Source: Comamonas kerstersii
GTDB taxonomy: Bacteria; Pseudomonadota; Gammaproteobacteria; Burkholderiales; Burkholderiaceae_C
Direction of reading: 5' to 3'
DNA: 64,000 nt
NCBI RefSeq assembly: GCF_008801935.1
Contig: NZ_VZOT01000001.1
Coordinates: forward strand, 248,001-312,000
The position numbers and the translations under genes were made by a program. Below the pieces are notes generated by a model. That model made no database searches and was not told the origin of the DNA. It saw only the letters and a program-made list of their open reading frames with translations. The stretch's first letter is position 1; every line of letters begins with the position of its first letter. Below, in pieces: positions 9,412 through 17,145 of the stretch.

Positions 9412-9439
9412 CTGGCAGCAGGCCCACGGCATTTACAAT
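9412..9439 (+). promoter_or_regulatory. Possible sigma-70 promoter of the tRNA-Arg gene
   Basis: CTGGCA (9412-9417) and TACAAT (9434-9439), 16 bases apart, are placed about 55 bases before the tRNA. The -10 box matches the consensus well; the -35 box matches at 4 of 6 positions. Confidence 0.4.
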
Positions 9440-9492
9440 ACCGCCCTGATCCTGCTGCAGCCAAGCTGCTGCACAGCATCAACTGCGCCGAT

Positions 9493-9567
9493 GTCCCGGT
9501 AGTTCAATGGATAGAACAATTTCCTCCTAAGAAATAGATACAGGTTCGATTCCTGTCCGGGATACCA
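9493..9567 (+). tRNA. tRNA-Arg (anticodon CCU)
   Basis: A full cloverleaf can be drawn. The acceptor stem is GTCCCGG (9493-9499) with CCGGGAT (9557-9563). The D-arm contains AGTTCAATGGAT. The anticodon loop CTCCTAA, anticodon CCT, is closed by ATTTC/GAAAT. The T-arm carries GGTTCGATTCC, and discriminator A plus an encoded CCA end at 9567. It reads AGG codons. The total of 75 bases matches tRNA-Arg(CCU) of other proteobacteria. Confidence 0.95.
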
Positions 9568-9620
9568 GCCACATCTTTATCTCCAGCCCTGCCTTTATGC
9601 GCAACGCGCCCTGACGCTGT

Positions 9621-9636
9621 AGGCCTTTAGGCTTTT
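9621..9636 (+). terminator. Weak possible terminator after tRNA-Arg
   Basis: AGGCC-TTTA-GGCTT can form a five-pair stem (one G-T) followed by TTTT. It is short and uncertain. The rest of 9568-9743 shows no gene; it is the trailer side of the CRISPR array. Confidence 0.3.
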
Positions 9637-10192
9637 GTACCGCAGCAGCTCTTGCTTCCCCCCTCTACCAACACCTCCCACATTTAGATTGCTATGACCA
9701 GCTTTGCCCACCCATCAGCAAAGCCTCTATTACCAATCAATCATTTCCGAACTGCCTGTGCGGCAGCGAACTTACGAATGATGGCGTGGCTGGCGACTGG
9801 GCTTTTCTGAGCTGCCTGTGCGGCAGCGAACTACCTCTTCACCGCAAAGGATGAGGCACTATTTTTCTGAGCTGCCTGTGCGGCAGCGAACGAAAAGCAG
9901 GTGCATGCCTTAAAACGCCAAGAGTTTCTGAGCTGCCTGTGCGGCAGCGAACAGGGCAACGCAGGCAGCAGCGAGGTTGTTGATTTTCTGAGCTGCCTGT
10001 GCGGCAGCGAACGCTTGGCGCAGTCGCTGCACTGGGCACGGCGTTTTCTGAGCTGCCTGTGCGGCAGCGAACTTTTTTGCTGTTGTGGTCGTTGTTGTTG
10101 TCTGTTTCTGAGCTGCCTGTGCGGCAGCGAACCTGATTATTTTTTGGGGAAATATACTGGTAAATTTCTGAGCTGCCTGTGCGGCAGCGAAC

Positions 10193-10224
10193 TATTACGG
10201 GCCGTTCTCGCGCCCATTCCGTGC
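10193..10224 (-). repeat. Duplicated spacer A (second copy at 12294-12325)
   Basis: This 32-bp spacer, starting TATTACGGGCCG on the plus strand, is identical to the spacer at 12294-12325. Thirty-five repeat units separate the copies, so this is not a simple tandem duplication of one unit. Confidence 0.97.
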
Positions 10225-12113
10225 TTTCTGAGCTGCCTGTGCGGCAGCGAACGTGCCAACGCCTGTGACGGTCGCACTGTTGTTTTTCTGAGCTGCCTGT
10301 GCGGCAGCGAACGTCGTATTCGGGTAGGTCGTTGGCGTCGATCATTTCTGAGCTGCCTGTGCGGCAGCGAACGTGTATGAGAAAGGTGCTCAGCTCTTTG
10401 GTGATTTCTGAGCTGCCTGTGCGGCAGCGAACCAGTACCTCGGCGGCAAGGGCCTGCCGGTCACTTTCTGAGCTGCCTGTGCGGCAGCGAACTCTCCTGT
10501 CCGTTGCTGCCAGTCACGCCAAGATTTCTGAGCTGCCTGTGCGGCAGCGAACTACGCCGGAATCCTCGCAGTCACCGGGTGCGATTTCTGAGCTGCCTGT
10601 GCGGCAGCGAACCATGTCTTCGACGGTGTAGCCGAGCGATTTAATTTCTGAGCTGCCTGTGCGGCAGCGAATGCTTCTTGAGACTGCTGCATCCACCACT
10701 GGATTTTCTGAGCTGCCTGTGCGGCAGCGAACGAGGGGATGACGTCATGCTTGGCGATGTGCTGTTTCTGAGCTGCCTGTGCGGCAGCGAACATTCCCGC
10801 GTAGCGATACGCGAGTTCACTGCTTTTCTGAGCTGCCTGTGCGGCAGCGAACAAGAAAAGTGGCCACAAGTGAAGTTGATAGCATTTCTGAGCTGCCTGT
10901 GCGGCAGCGAACATTCTTCGCGGGCGTAGCCCTCGGAACCGAACTTTCTGAGCTGCCTGTGCGGCAGCGAACCTACGCCACCGCGCTGCATGAGCTGGGC
11001 CACTTTTCTGAGCTGCCTGTGCGGCAGCGAACCTGGTGAGCGAATCGCTACGCAGCGTGCAGAATTTCTGAGCTGCCTGTGCGGCAGCGAACGCAATGAG
11101 CCAGCCCTGATCTGCTGTGAGTGATTTCTGAGCTGCCTGTGCGGCAGCGAACCTCCGGCGGCGGCTGTGCGCTCGTCGATGACTTTTCTGAGCTGCCTGT
11201 GCGGCAGCGAACGTTCTCGGCCGTCCTGTGACGGGCGTGGACGATTTCTGAGCTGCCTGTGCGGCAGCGAACGCCTTAAAGAACTGGGCGCAGATTCGTT
11301 TCGATTTCTGAGCTGCCTGTGCGGCAGCGAACAAGACGACCTTGCGGCGCTTCGGCTTGGTCTGTTTCTGAGCTGCCTGTGCGGCAGCGAACATCTGCGC
11401 ACATGGGTTGCGAAAGATGGCTAATTTCTGAGCTGCCTGTGCGGCAGCGAACGTGGTGACTTATCAGGGCCACGCCGCAGAAGTGTTTCTGAGCTGCCTG
11501 TGCGGCAGCGAACTGGTAGGGCTGATCCTGCACGCGCTCTACAATTTCTGAGCTGCCTGTGCGGCAGCGAACATTTTTGCCGCCCGTGGCAGCAAACCCA
11601 TTGTTTTCTGAGCTGCCTGTGCGGCAGCGAACCTGATCGGCCGCCTCGGCGGCCTGCCGGGCACTTTCTGAGCTGCCTGTGCGGCAGCGAACCGCATCTA
11701 CATTGCGACCGACGATGACCAAGAGTTTCTGAGCTGCCTGTGCGGCAGCGAACGAATTGCATGGAAAGATCACCCGCTTGGACTTTTTCTGAGCTGCCTG
11801 TGCGGCAGCGAACGTTCGTTCCATTCGCGCCGGGCCGCCAAATATTTTCTGAGCTGCCTGTGCGGCAGCGAACGTTCTATAGCTTCTGCCCTTACTCGTG
11901 GCTCTTTTCTGAGCTGCCTGTGCGGCAGCGAACCCGACTTTTACTATTCGGAAAAAAGCCGTGAATTTCTGAGCTGCCTGTGCGGCAGCGAACGTGCGTC
12001 GGTTGTCGGAGCTGCTGCCGGTGTTTTTCTGAGCTGCCTGTGCGGCAGCGAACATTGAAGCCTCAAAACTACGCCGTTATCCATTTTTCTGAGCTGCCTG
12101 TGCGGCAGCGAAC

Positions 12114-12145
12114 TCTGACCGGCAACCACAATCCCGGTACTGTCA
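12114..12145 (-). repeat. Duplicated spacer B (second copy at 12594-12625)
   Basis: This 32-bp spacer, starting TCTGACCGGCAA on the plus strand, is identical to the spacer at 12594-12625, eight repeat units closer to the leader. Confidence 0.97.
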
Positions 12146-12892
12146 TTTCTGAGCTGCCTGTGCGGCAGCGAACAAACAGGACTGGTGCCCCAAGCTGGAA
12201 AGCGTTTTCTGAGCTGCCTGTGCGGCAGCGAACCCATCTTTGGCTTGCCTTCTTCGTCACGAATTTTTCTGAGCTGCCTGTGCGGCAGCGAACTATTACG
12301 GGCCGTTCTCGCGCCCATTCCGTGCTTTCTGAGCTGCCTGTGCGGCAGCGAACGAGAAGGCATCACCAGAAGAACGGGCAAAGCTTTTCTGAGCTGCCTG
12401 TGCGGCAGCGAACACTAAGCGAACGGCTGGGGACTGCACACGACCTTTCTGAGCTGCCTGTGCGGCAGCGAACGCTGCAATGTTGAGGTTGTAAAAGGTG
12501 CAGCATTTCTGAGCTGCCTGTGCGGCAGCGAACAATAAGTGCGCGAAGGCATAGCGTTCTCCGGTTTTCTGAGCTGCCTGTGCGGCAGCGAACTCTGACC
12601 GGCAACCACAATCCCGGTACTGTCATTTCTGAGCTGCCTGTGCGGCAGCGAACTACTCTTTACCTGTTTGAGCGTTATAGGGCAGTTTCTGAGCTGCCTG
12701 TGCGGCAGCGAACTTTGCGGCCTGCTCTTTGGCCTCTTTCTCTGTTTCTGAGCTGCCTGTGCGGCAGCGAACAACTTTTTGCCTGCTACTTGCTGCAATG
12801 TTGATTTCTGAGCTGCCTGTGCGGCAGCGAACACGCTGATCGTCAGCACCTTGGCCGACCGCATTTTCTGAGCTGCCTGTGCGGCAGCGAAC

Positions 12893-13020
12893 AAGAGCAT
12901 AACGCCTTCAAATATTGATTTTTAATGAGCTTTCGACCAAAACTAGCGAACCACCTTTTTTCAAGGGGATTCGCTAAGTCCTTGTTTTTCAAGCCTTGCG
13001 ATCACGGCATGAAAAAAGGG
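12893..13020 (-). promoter_or_regulatory. CRISPR leader
   Basis: This is the AT-rich stretch between the cas6f stop and the first (newest) repeat, where I-F leaders lie and where new spacers are added. On the minus strand it begins with a CCCTTTTTT tract and ends with AT-rich sequence. It contains an inverted repeat, TAGCGAA (12944-12950) and TTCGCTA (12970-12976), separated by 19 bases. I cannot place the promoter reliably. Confidence 0.8.
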
Positions 13021-13596
13021 TCAAAACCAGGGGATGCTGGCGCCTTGGCTCAAGCCGTAGGTGTTGAAGCTGCCATCTACAGGCTGTGGCAGCAACGGTC
13101 CATGCTCAATGAACAAGGCAAAAATCTGCCCTGTGCTCAGGCTGCGCAGATTGGCAAAAGGCAGGTTGGGCTTGCGCTCCACATGCATTGGGATAGCCTG
13201 TGCTGCTTGCTCGGCCGTTTCCCCTTTGCGCTGCATACGACGGCGGCGCAGGCGCTCTACGCTGGTTTTGAACTGGCGACGCAGCACTTGCCTGTGGCTG
13301 GCTCCTGCAGGCACAGCCAGCACACTACCCAGCGCAATATGGTCACGCATGCCTTTGAGCCAGTTCAGCGCCTCCAGCGCTTGCAGTGCCTGTGGTGTGC
13401 CATGCAGACGCACGATAGAACCCAGCGTCCGCTTGGTGGCGAGAGCATCCACATGCAGCGGAAAGCTCACGCCAATATCGCCTTTGCCATGCTGCACCAG
13501 GGCGCGATGCAGTTTGGACAGCAGCGAGCCCATCAGATGTGCGTGGCTGAACTCTGGGTCTGGCAGGATGGTGATGTCGAGGTAATGCGTAGTCAT
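13021..13596 (-). CDS. cas6f: Cas6f (Csy4) CRISPR RNA endonuclease
   Basis: A 191-residue Cas6f, which cuts the pre-crRNA at each repeat hairpin and stays bound to the 3' stem in the Csy surveillance complex. It closely follows Pseudomonas aeruginosa Csy4: MTTHYLDI at the start, the catalytic histidine as His30 (SKLHRAL), the arginine-rich RNA-binding helix (RLRRRRMQRK), LRSLSTGQ around the catalytic serine, and the C-terminal YGLSQGASIPWF. It is the last cas gene, 14 bases after csy3 and directly before the leader. All catalytic residues appear intact, so processing should work. Confidence 0.97.
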   Translation of the reverse strand: MTTHYLDITILPDPEFSHAHLMGSLLSKLHRALVQHGKGDIGVSFPLHVDALATKRTLGSIVRLHGTPQALQALEALNWLKGMRDHIALGSVLAVPAGASHRQVLRRQFKTSVERLRRRRMQRKGETAEQAAQAIPMHVERKPNLPFANLRSLSTGQIFALFIEHGPLLPQPVDGSFNTYGLSQGASIPWF

Positions 13597-13610
13597 GGTG
13601 GCACCACCGC

Positions 13611-14627
13611 TTAGCTTGCATCACCAAACACGCCACCACGAATCAGCACAGCCATCACAAAGTGCTGTTGCTCGACAGCAGGCATCTGGTCTTTGAGCAG
13701 CCAGTTGTCCAGCAAGGTGTAGAAGTCCATTTTCTGCTTGGGTTGGCGGTAAGCCTTGCCCTGGGTGGTGACGGAACCATAGGGTTCCACGGCGATCGGG
13801 CCCAGCTCGTCAGCACCTTCATACCAGGTGTCAATGGTGCGAATGGCATTGCCGATTTTTTGCGAGTGCATGGCAGCCATGCCATCCACGTGATAGAGCG
13901 TTTTGCTCTTTTTGCTGCTGCCCTTGTCCAGAATCAGTTCTTGCGAGGGAAAGACTTCCTGGCCTGCCCCTATGCGCACAAAGGCCGTGATTTGCAGCAG
14001 TACATGGCGCTTTCCAGCCAGCCCTTCGGCAATGACAGCACCCAGCGCCTGAACGTCACTATTAATAGCTGTCAGTGCACGCAGATTAAGAGCTAGAGCG
14101 TTAAAAGACCATGATTTTTCAACACTGCCGTTATGCAGCAATGCCACCTGTACCTCTACAGCTTCGGCGCCTTGACGGTTGCGCCACAGGAAACGGCCAT
14201 TGGCCAGATTGGCTGCGTAGCGGTTGGCCAGTTCGGCAAAGCCGTGCTGATTCACATAGCCCTGTACGGTTTGCAGCAGTTTGGCCTGGTAGTCCGCGTT
14301 ATTGCAGGCTGATGGCACGCCCGCACCGGCGAGCACGCGCAGGGTGAACTGCACTTTCAGCGTGTCCGCATCGGCAGGCAGCGCGGCCACATCCACGGTT
14401 TGCAGATTGGGGTTTTCAATGGCGGCATCCAGTTTGGCTGGGTCCTGGTCTTTGGCTTTAAGGCGGTTGCTGATGGTGCCTCGCACCGATTTTTCATTGA
14501 TTTTGACTGGGGCCCAGCTGTCAGAAGCGGCACGCGCTTCCCAGCGGCCTGCACGGAAGATGGCATCAGAGGGGTCCAGCTTGCGCTCAAAAGCCAGGAC
14601 GGATGCGGTTTTCAAAGTAGTCGACAT
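13611..14627 (-). CDS. csy3: Cas7f (Csy3) backbone protein
   Basis: A 338-residue Cas7-family protein, present in six copies along the crRNA in the I-F Csy complex. It has the family start ([16 protein letters not shown]) and SRP-like motifs such as [17 protein letters not shown] and RGGVFGD at the end. Length matches the usual 335-345. A ribosome-binding site AAGGA lies eight bases before the ATG. Within the gene, 14061-14108 is AT-richer with rare codons (CTA, CTT, ATT, AGT) and resembles one arm of the 76-bp palindrome. Confidence 0.96.
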   Translation of the reverse strand: MSTTLKTASVLAFERKLDPSDAIFRAGRWEARAASDSWAPVKINEKSVRGTISNRLKAKDQDPAKLDAAIENPNLQTVDVAALPADADTLKVQFTLRVLAGAGVPSACNNADYQAKLLQTVQGYVNQHGFAELANRYAANLANGRFLWRNRQGAEAVEVQVALLHNGSVEKSWSFNALALNLRALTAINSDVQALGAVIAEGLAGKRHVLLQITAFVRIGAGQEVFPSQELILDKGSSKKSKTLYHVDGMAAMHSQKIGNAIRTIDTWYEGADELGPIAVEPYGSVTTQGKAYRQPKQKMDFYTLLDNWLLKDQMPAVEQQHFVMAVLIRGGVFGDAS

Positions 14628-14697
14628 GGTGAATTTCCTTGGGTGATAGGTTCAAAAAAATCAAGAAGCCATACAGAGAAGGTGCGGACAGCACGGT

Positions 14698-15759
14698 CTA
14701 GTCATCGACATAGTCGTCGTCCTCCTCGTCCCATTCATCGTCGGTTGGGCCATCGCTGGCAGTCATTACCAACCTCTGCGCGCTGTAGCCATTGCGGCAG
14801 CGGTACAAGCCGGTGGAGGCATCGGTATCGGCCCACCACAGCAGTTGTTGCACGTCCTCTAGGCGGTGTGGGCTGATCCACTCGCCCATGGAATACACCG
14901 ACTCCACAAAGCGCACAGGCGTGTGCATGTCACGCGCATTGGCAACCGTGCCTGCCGCATGCTGTGGCGTGAGGGCGGCATAACCCACAGGAATAGGTAC
15001 CAGCCAGCCACTACCTTTGCCGCGCTGCGGGTCTTGCCACTCCACTTTGCCGTCAGGCACTTGTGCGTCTGATACGGGCTGGTAGTTAAAGCGTGCGGCG
15101 TGCAACCAGGCGTCCAGCAGCGTGGCATCAGGCTGGCTCTGGCGCAGACAGGCCAGTCGATCTGCCAGCACATCGTCCCGCGCTACCAGCGCAAAGCCTG
15201 GCAACCATTGCCTGCGCCAGAAGCGAAAGTCTTTTTTCCTTTGCTCTGGGCTTTCAGCGATGACCGCCATCCATGGTCTGACTTTTTTGCCTGGTATAGG
15301 GCGGGAAGGCAGCAGCGTGCCACCCGCCACCCGCATTTGCGCAACGATGTCGCTGATTTGCGCTGCCCATTCTTTTTGTTGTTCGTCGCTATGCAAAGCA
15401 CTGGCTGCGGTGCCCGGCTGCAGGGCCACGCCAAACACCAGCGACACCTGCAGGTGCATACGGTCCTCTTCCACAATGGCTGCAGTACTACCGTCTTTGT
15501 CGATCGGGTTGCGGCTCAGGCTAAAGGTGCGCACATAGCCTTGGCTGACCTGTTCCTGATGGTGGTGGCACACCACGCCCACACTGAGCAATTTCAGCGG
15601 GATGCACGCCTGTGCCAGCTTGCGCTGCAAGGCCCACATCAGGCCTGTAAACGCAGTGATGGAAGGAAAGCCATGCGTGAGTGCGCTGGAGATGGCATTG
15701 GCGTTTTGTACGCGCAGATGCGGCAGCGTCAAAATGGCTTGGGGTTGTGGCTGGCTCAT
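14698..15759 (-). CDS. csy2: Cas5f (Csy2)
   Basis: A 353-residue Csy2 protein that, with Csy1, caps the 5' handle of the crRNA in the I-F complex. Its start overlaps the csy1 stop by four bases (ATGA), so translation is coupled. The family start is visible (ILTLPHLRVQNANAISSALTHGFPSITAFTGLMWAL). The last 14 residues are almost wholly acidic (DDEWDEEDDDYVDD), an extension I do not expect from the P. aeruginosa protein (about 327 residues). There is a 70-base gap to csy3. Confidence 0.95.
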   Translation of the reverse strand: MSQPQPQAILTLPHLRVQNANAISSALTHGFPSITAFTGLMWALQRKLAQACIPLKLLSVGVVCHHHQEQVSQGYVRTFSLSRNPIDKDGSTAAIVEEDRMHLQVSLVFGVALQPGTAASALHSDEQQKEWAAQISDIVAQMRVAGGTLLPSRPIPGKKVRPWMAVIAESPEQRKKDFRFWRRQWLPGFALVARDDVLADRLACLRQSQPDATLLDAWLHAARFNYQPVSDAQVPDGKVEWQDPQRGKGSGWLVPIPVGYAALTPQHAAGTVANARDMHTPVRFVESVYSMGEWISPHRLEDVQQLLWWADTDASTGLYRCRNGYSAQRLVMTASDGPTDDEWDEEDDDYVDD

Positions 15760-17114
15760 GCGTAGGCTCCGTTCTTTTCAAGCCGATGGCGTAGCTCACG
15801 CAGTTGTGATTTGAAACCATCTTCATCTGCCAACAGTTCCTTGGCCCACACACGCGCCTCCACATCGCCAACGGGCAGACGGTTTTGCAACTGCTGGTTG
15901 AGCCAGCGGCCAAAGCGTTTGCCGATTTCCGCAGGCCAATCCATGCGCAACCACTCCTGCGCGAAATCATCTTGTTCGGCCAGCTCTGCACGCAGTGGGT
16001 CAAGCCATAGCTGCTCTTCGCGGCTCAGCTCACCAAAGCGTTGTGTCTCCAGGGTCCAACCTGCAGGCATGACCTGTTGCAACTCGCCAGCCAGGGCCAC
16101 CAGCTCGTCCACCAAGGTATCGATGAGACTTTCGCGCTGTTCCCGTGTTTCCAGGTTGGGAGCGGGATCACTTTCCAGAAACTTGCGCAAGACCTTTAGC
16201 GTGCTACGCACCTCTGGGCGTGCGATGAATAGCTTGTCAAAGATGGAACTGGCTCCAACAGGCAAGCGTACGGCGCTGAGTTTCCACACCGGGGGCAGAG
16301 AGGACAGCAGATAGTTAACCCCACCCCGCTCGCTATTGAGCTGCGAAATATTTTGCGGCTTGGTGCCCCCCATCTTTTGCACGGCCAAGCCGGGGTAATC
16401 GTGAAACACCCCGTCATGGGCTTTGCGCTCGCGTCGCGCAAGCCGGGCTGCCTTGTTGGCTTCGCCAAAGCGGTGCTCTTGAATTTCGCCATACACGGCA
16501 TGCGCCAGCGAGGTGGCATAGAGCAGTGCCAGCAGTTCGTATTGCGTGTCGTCGCTGGCATCGTCACCCACTAACCAATACAGCTGCTTGGCGCGCGTAT
16601 GGCTGCTGGGACCACCTGTACGCGGCGCTGTAATGGAAATAAAGGCATCGCGCAGCACCCGTGCCTGCTGCATATCTTCGTGCAAGGCTTGCAGGGCCGA
16701 GGCATCGTTGACCAGCAAAGCTGCCAGCAAACTTTTGCCCCCCACTTGCAGCTTGAGCAATTTGTACACATCCAGTGCGGCAGCATTGCCCACCACATCA
16801 CTGGCGAAGTCATGGCCCAACGCATAGCTACCCAGCTCTTGCAGCGGCGCTAGCTGTGCGGGCTCCACATAGATATTGGTGCCACGTGCATCTGGGTGAA
16901 TAGGCTTGAGAGAGTGGGTGACGGCCTGGATTTGCTGAACACGGCGGGCCGCATCTTCCAGCCATATTGCAGGCTCATGCTGCGCGATCAGCTCTTGCCT
17001 TTTGGGATCATCAGGATTGAGCTTTTCCAGCTTTGCTTGCAACCGCAATTGAATAAACCCACGTACCGCAGCATGGAAACTGTCATGAATCGGTACCTTT
17101 TCCGTCTCTGCCAT
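15756..17114 (-). CDS. csy1: Cas8f (Csy1) large subunit
   Basis: A 452-residue Csy1, the large subunit of the I-F Csy complex that recognises the two-base PAM and contacts the crRNA 5' end. Family features include the start HDSFHAAVRGFIQLRLQAKL, TNIYVEPAQL, the block GGTKPQNISQLNSERGG, which is highly conserved in Csy1, and LLSSLPPVW. A strong ribosome-binding site AGGAGGAG precedes the ATG. It follows cas2-3 after 31 bases and overlaps csy2 by four. Confidence 0.96.
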   Translation of the reverse strand: MAETEKVPIHDSFHAAVRGFIQLRLQAKLEKLNPDDPKRQELIAQHEPAIWLEDAARRVQQIQAVTHSLKPIHPDARGTNIYVEPAQLAPLQELGSYALGHDFASDVVGNAAALDVYKLLKLQVGGKSLLAALLVNDASALQALHEDMQQARVLRDAFISITAPRTGGPSSHTRAKQLYWLVGDDASDDTQYELLALLYATSLAHAVYGEIQEHRFGEANKAARLARRERKAHDGVFHDYPGLAVQKMGGTKPQNISQLNSERGGVNYLLSSLPPVWKLSAVRLPVGASSIFDKLFIARPEVRSTLKVLRKFLESDPAPNLETREQRESLIDTLVDELVALAGELQQVMPAGWTLETQRFGELSREEQLWLDPLRAELAEQDDFAQEWLRMDWPAEIGKRFGRWLNQQLQNRLPVGDVEARVWAKELLADEDGFKSQLRELRHRLEKNGAYA

Positions 17115-17145
17115 TGGCTCTCCTCCTTGGCTTGGTTGTAGTGAC

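Larger units (their letters stand above)
9744..12892 (-). CRISPR. Type I-F CRISPR array, 53 repeats and 52 spacers
   Basis: Fifty-three 28-bp repeats, read on the minus strand, start GTTCGCTGCCG and end GGCAGCTCAGAAA. This is the I-F repeat type, with the inner palindrome (CTGCCG/CGGCAG-like) cut by Cas6f. Spacers are 32 bp except 33 bp at 9892, 11453 and 11693, and 31 bp at 11514 and 12714. The array is transcribed from the right: the leader and cas6f lie at 12.9-13.6 kb. The leftmost repeat (9744-9771) has two changes (TTTCCGAACT instead of TTTCTGAGCT on the plus strand), the usual sign of the old, leader-distal end. The repeat at 10645-10672 has its last plus-strand base C changed to T. 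Two spacers occur twice. Long frames across the array rich in FAAAQAAQK or LPHRQLRN are translations of the repeat, not genes. Confidence 0.99.

Noticed and set aside
9839-12900. Many open frames of 60-280 codons across the array with repeated FAAAQAAQK, SLPHRQLRN or FLSCLCGSE units
   Set aside because: They are translations of the CRISPR repeat in different frames; the 60-bp period and lack of stops in the repeat explain them.
12925-13614. 229-codon plus-strand frame opposite cas6f and the leader
   Set aside because: Cas6f on the other strand is certain; the frame has no homology and runs through the leader.
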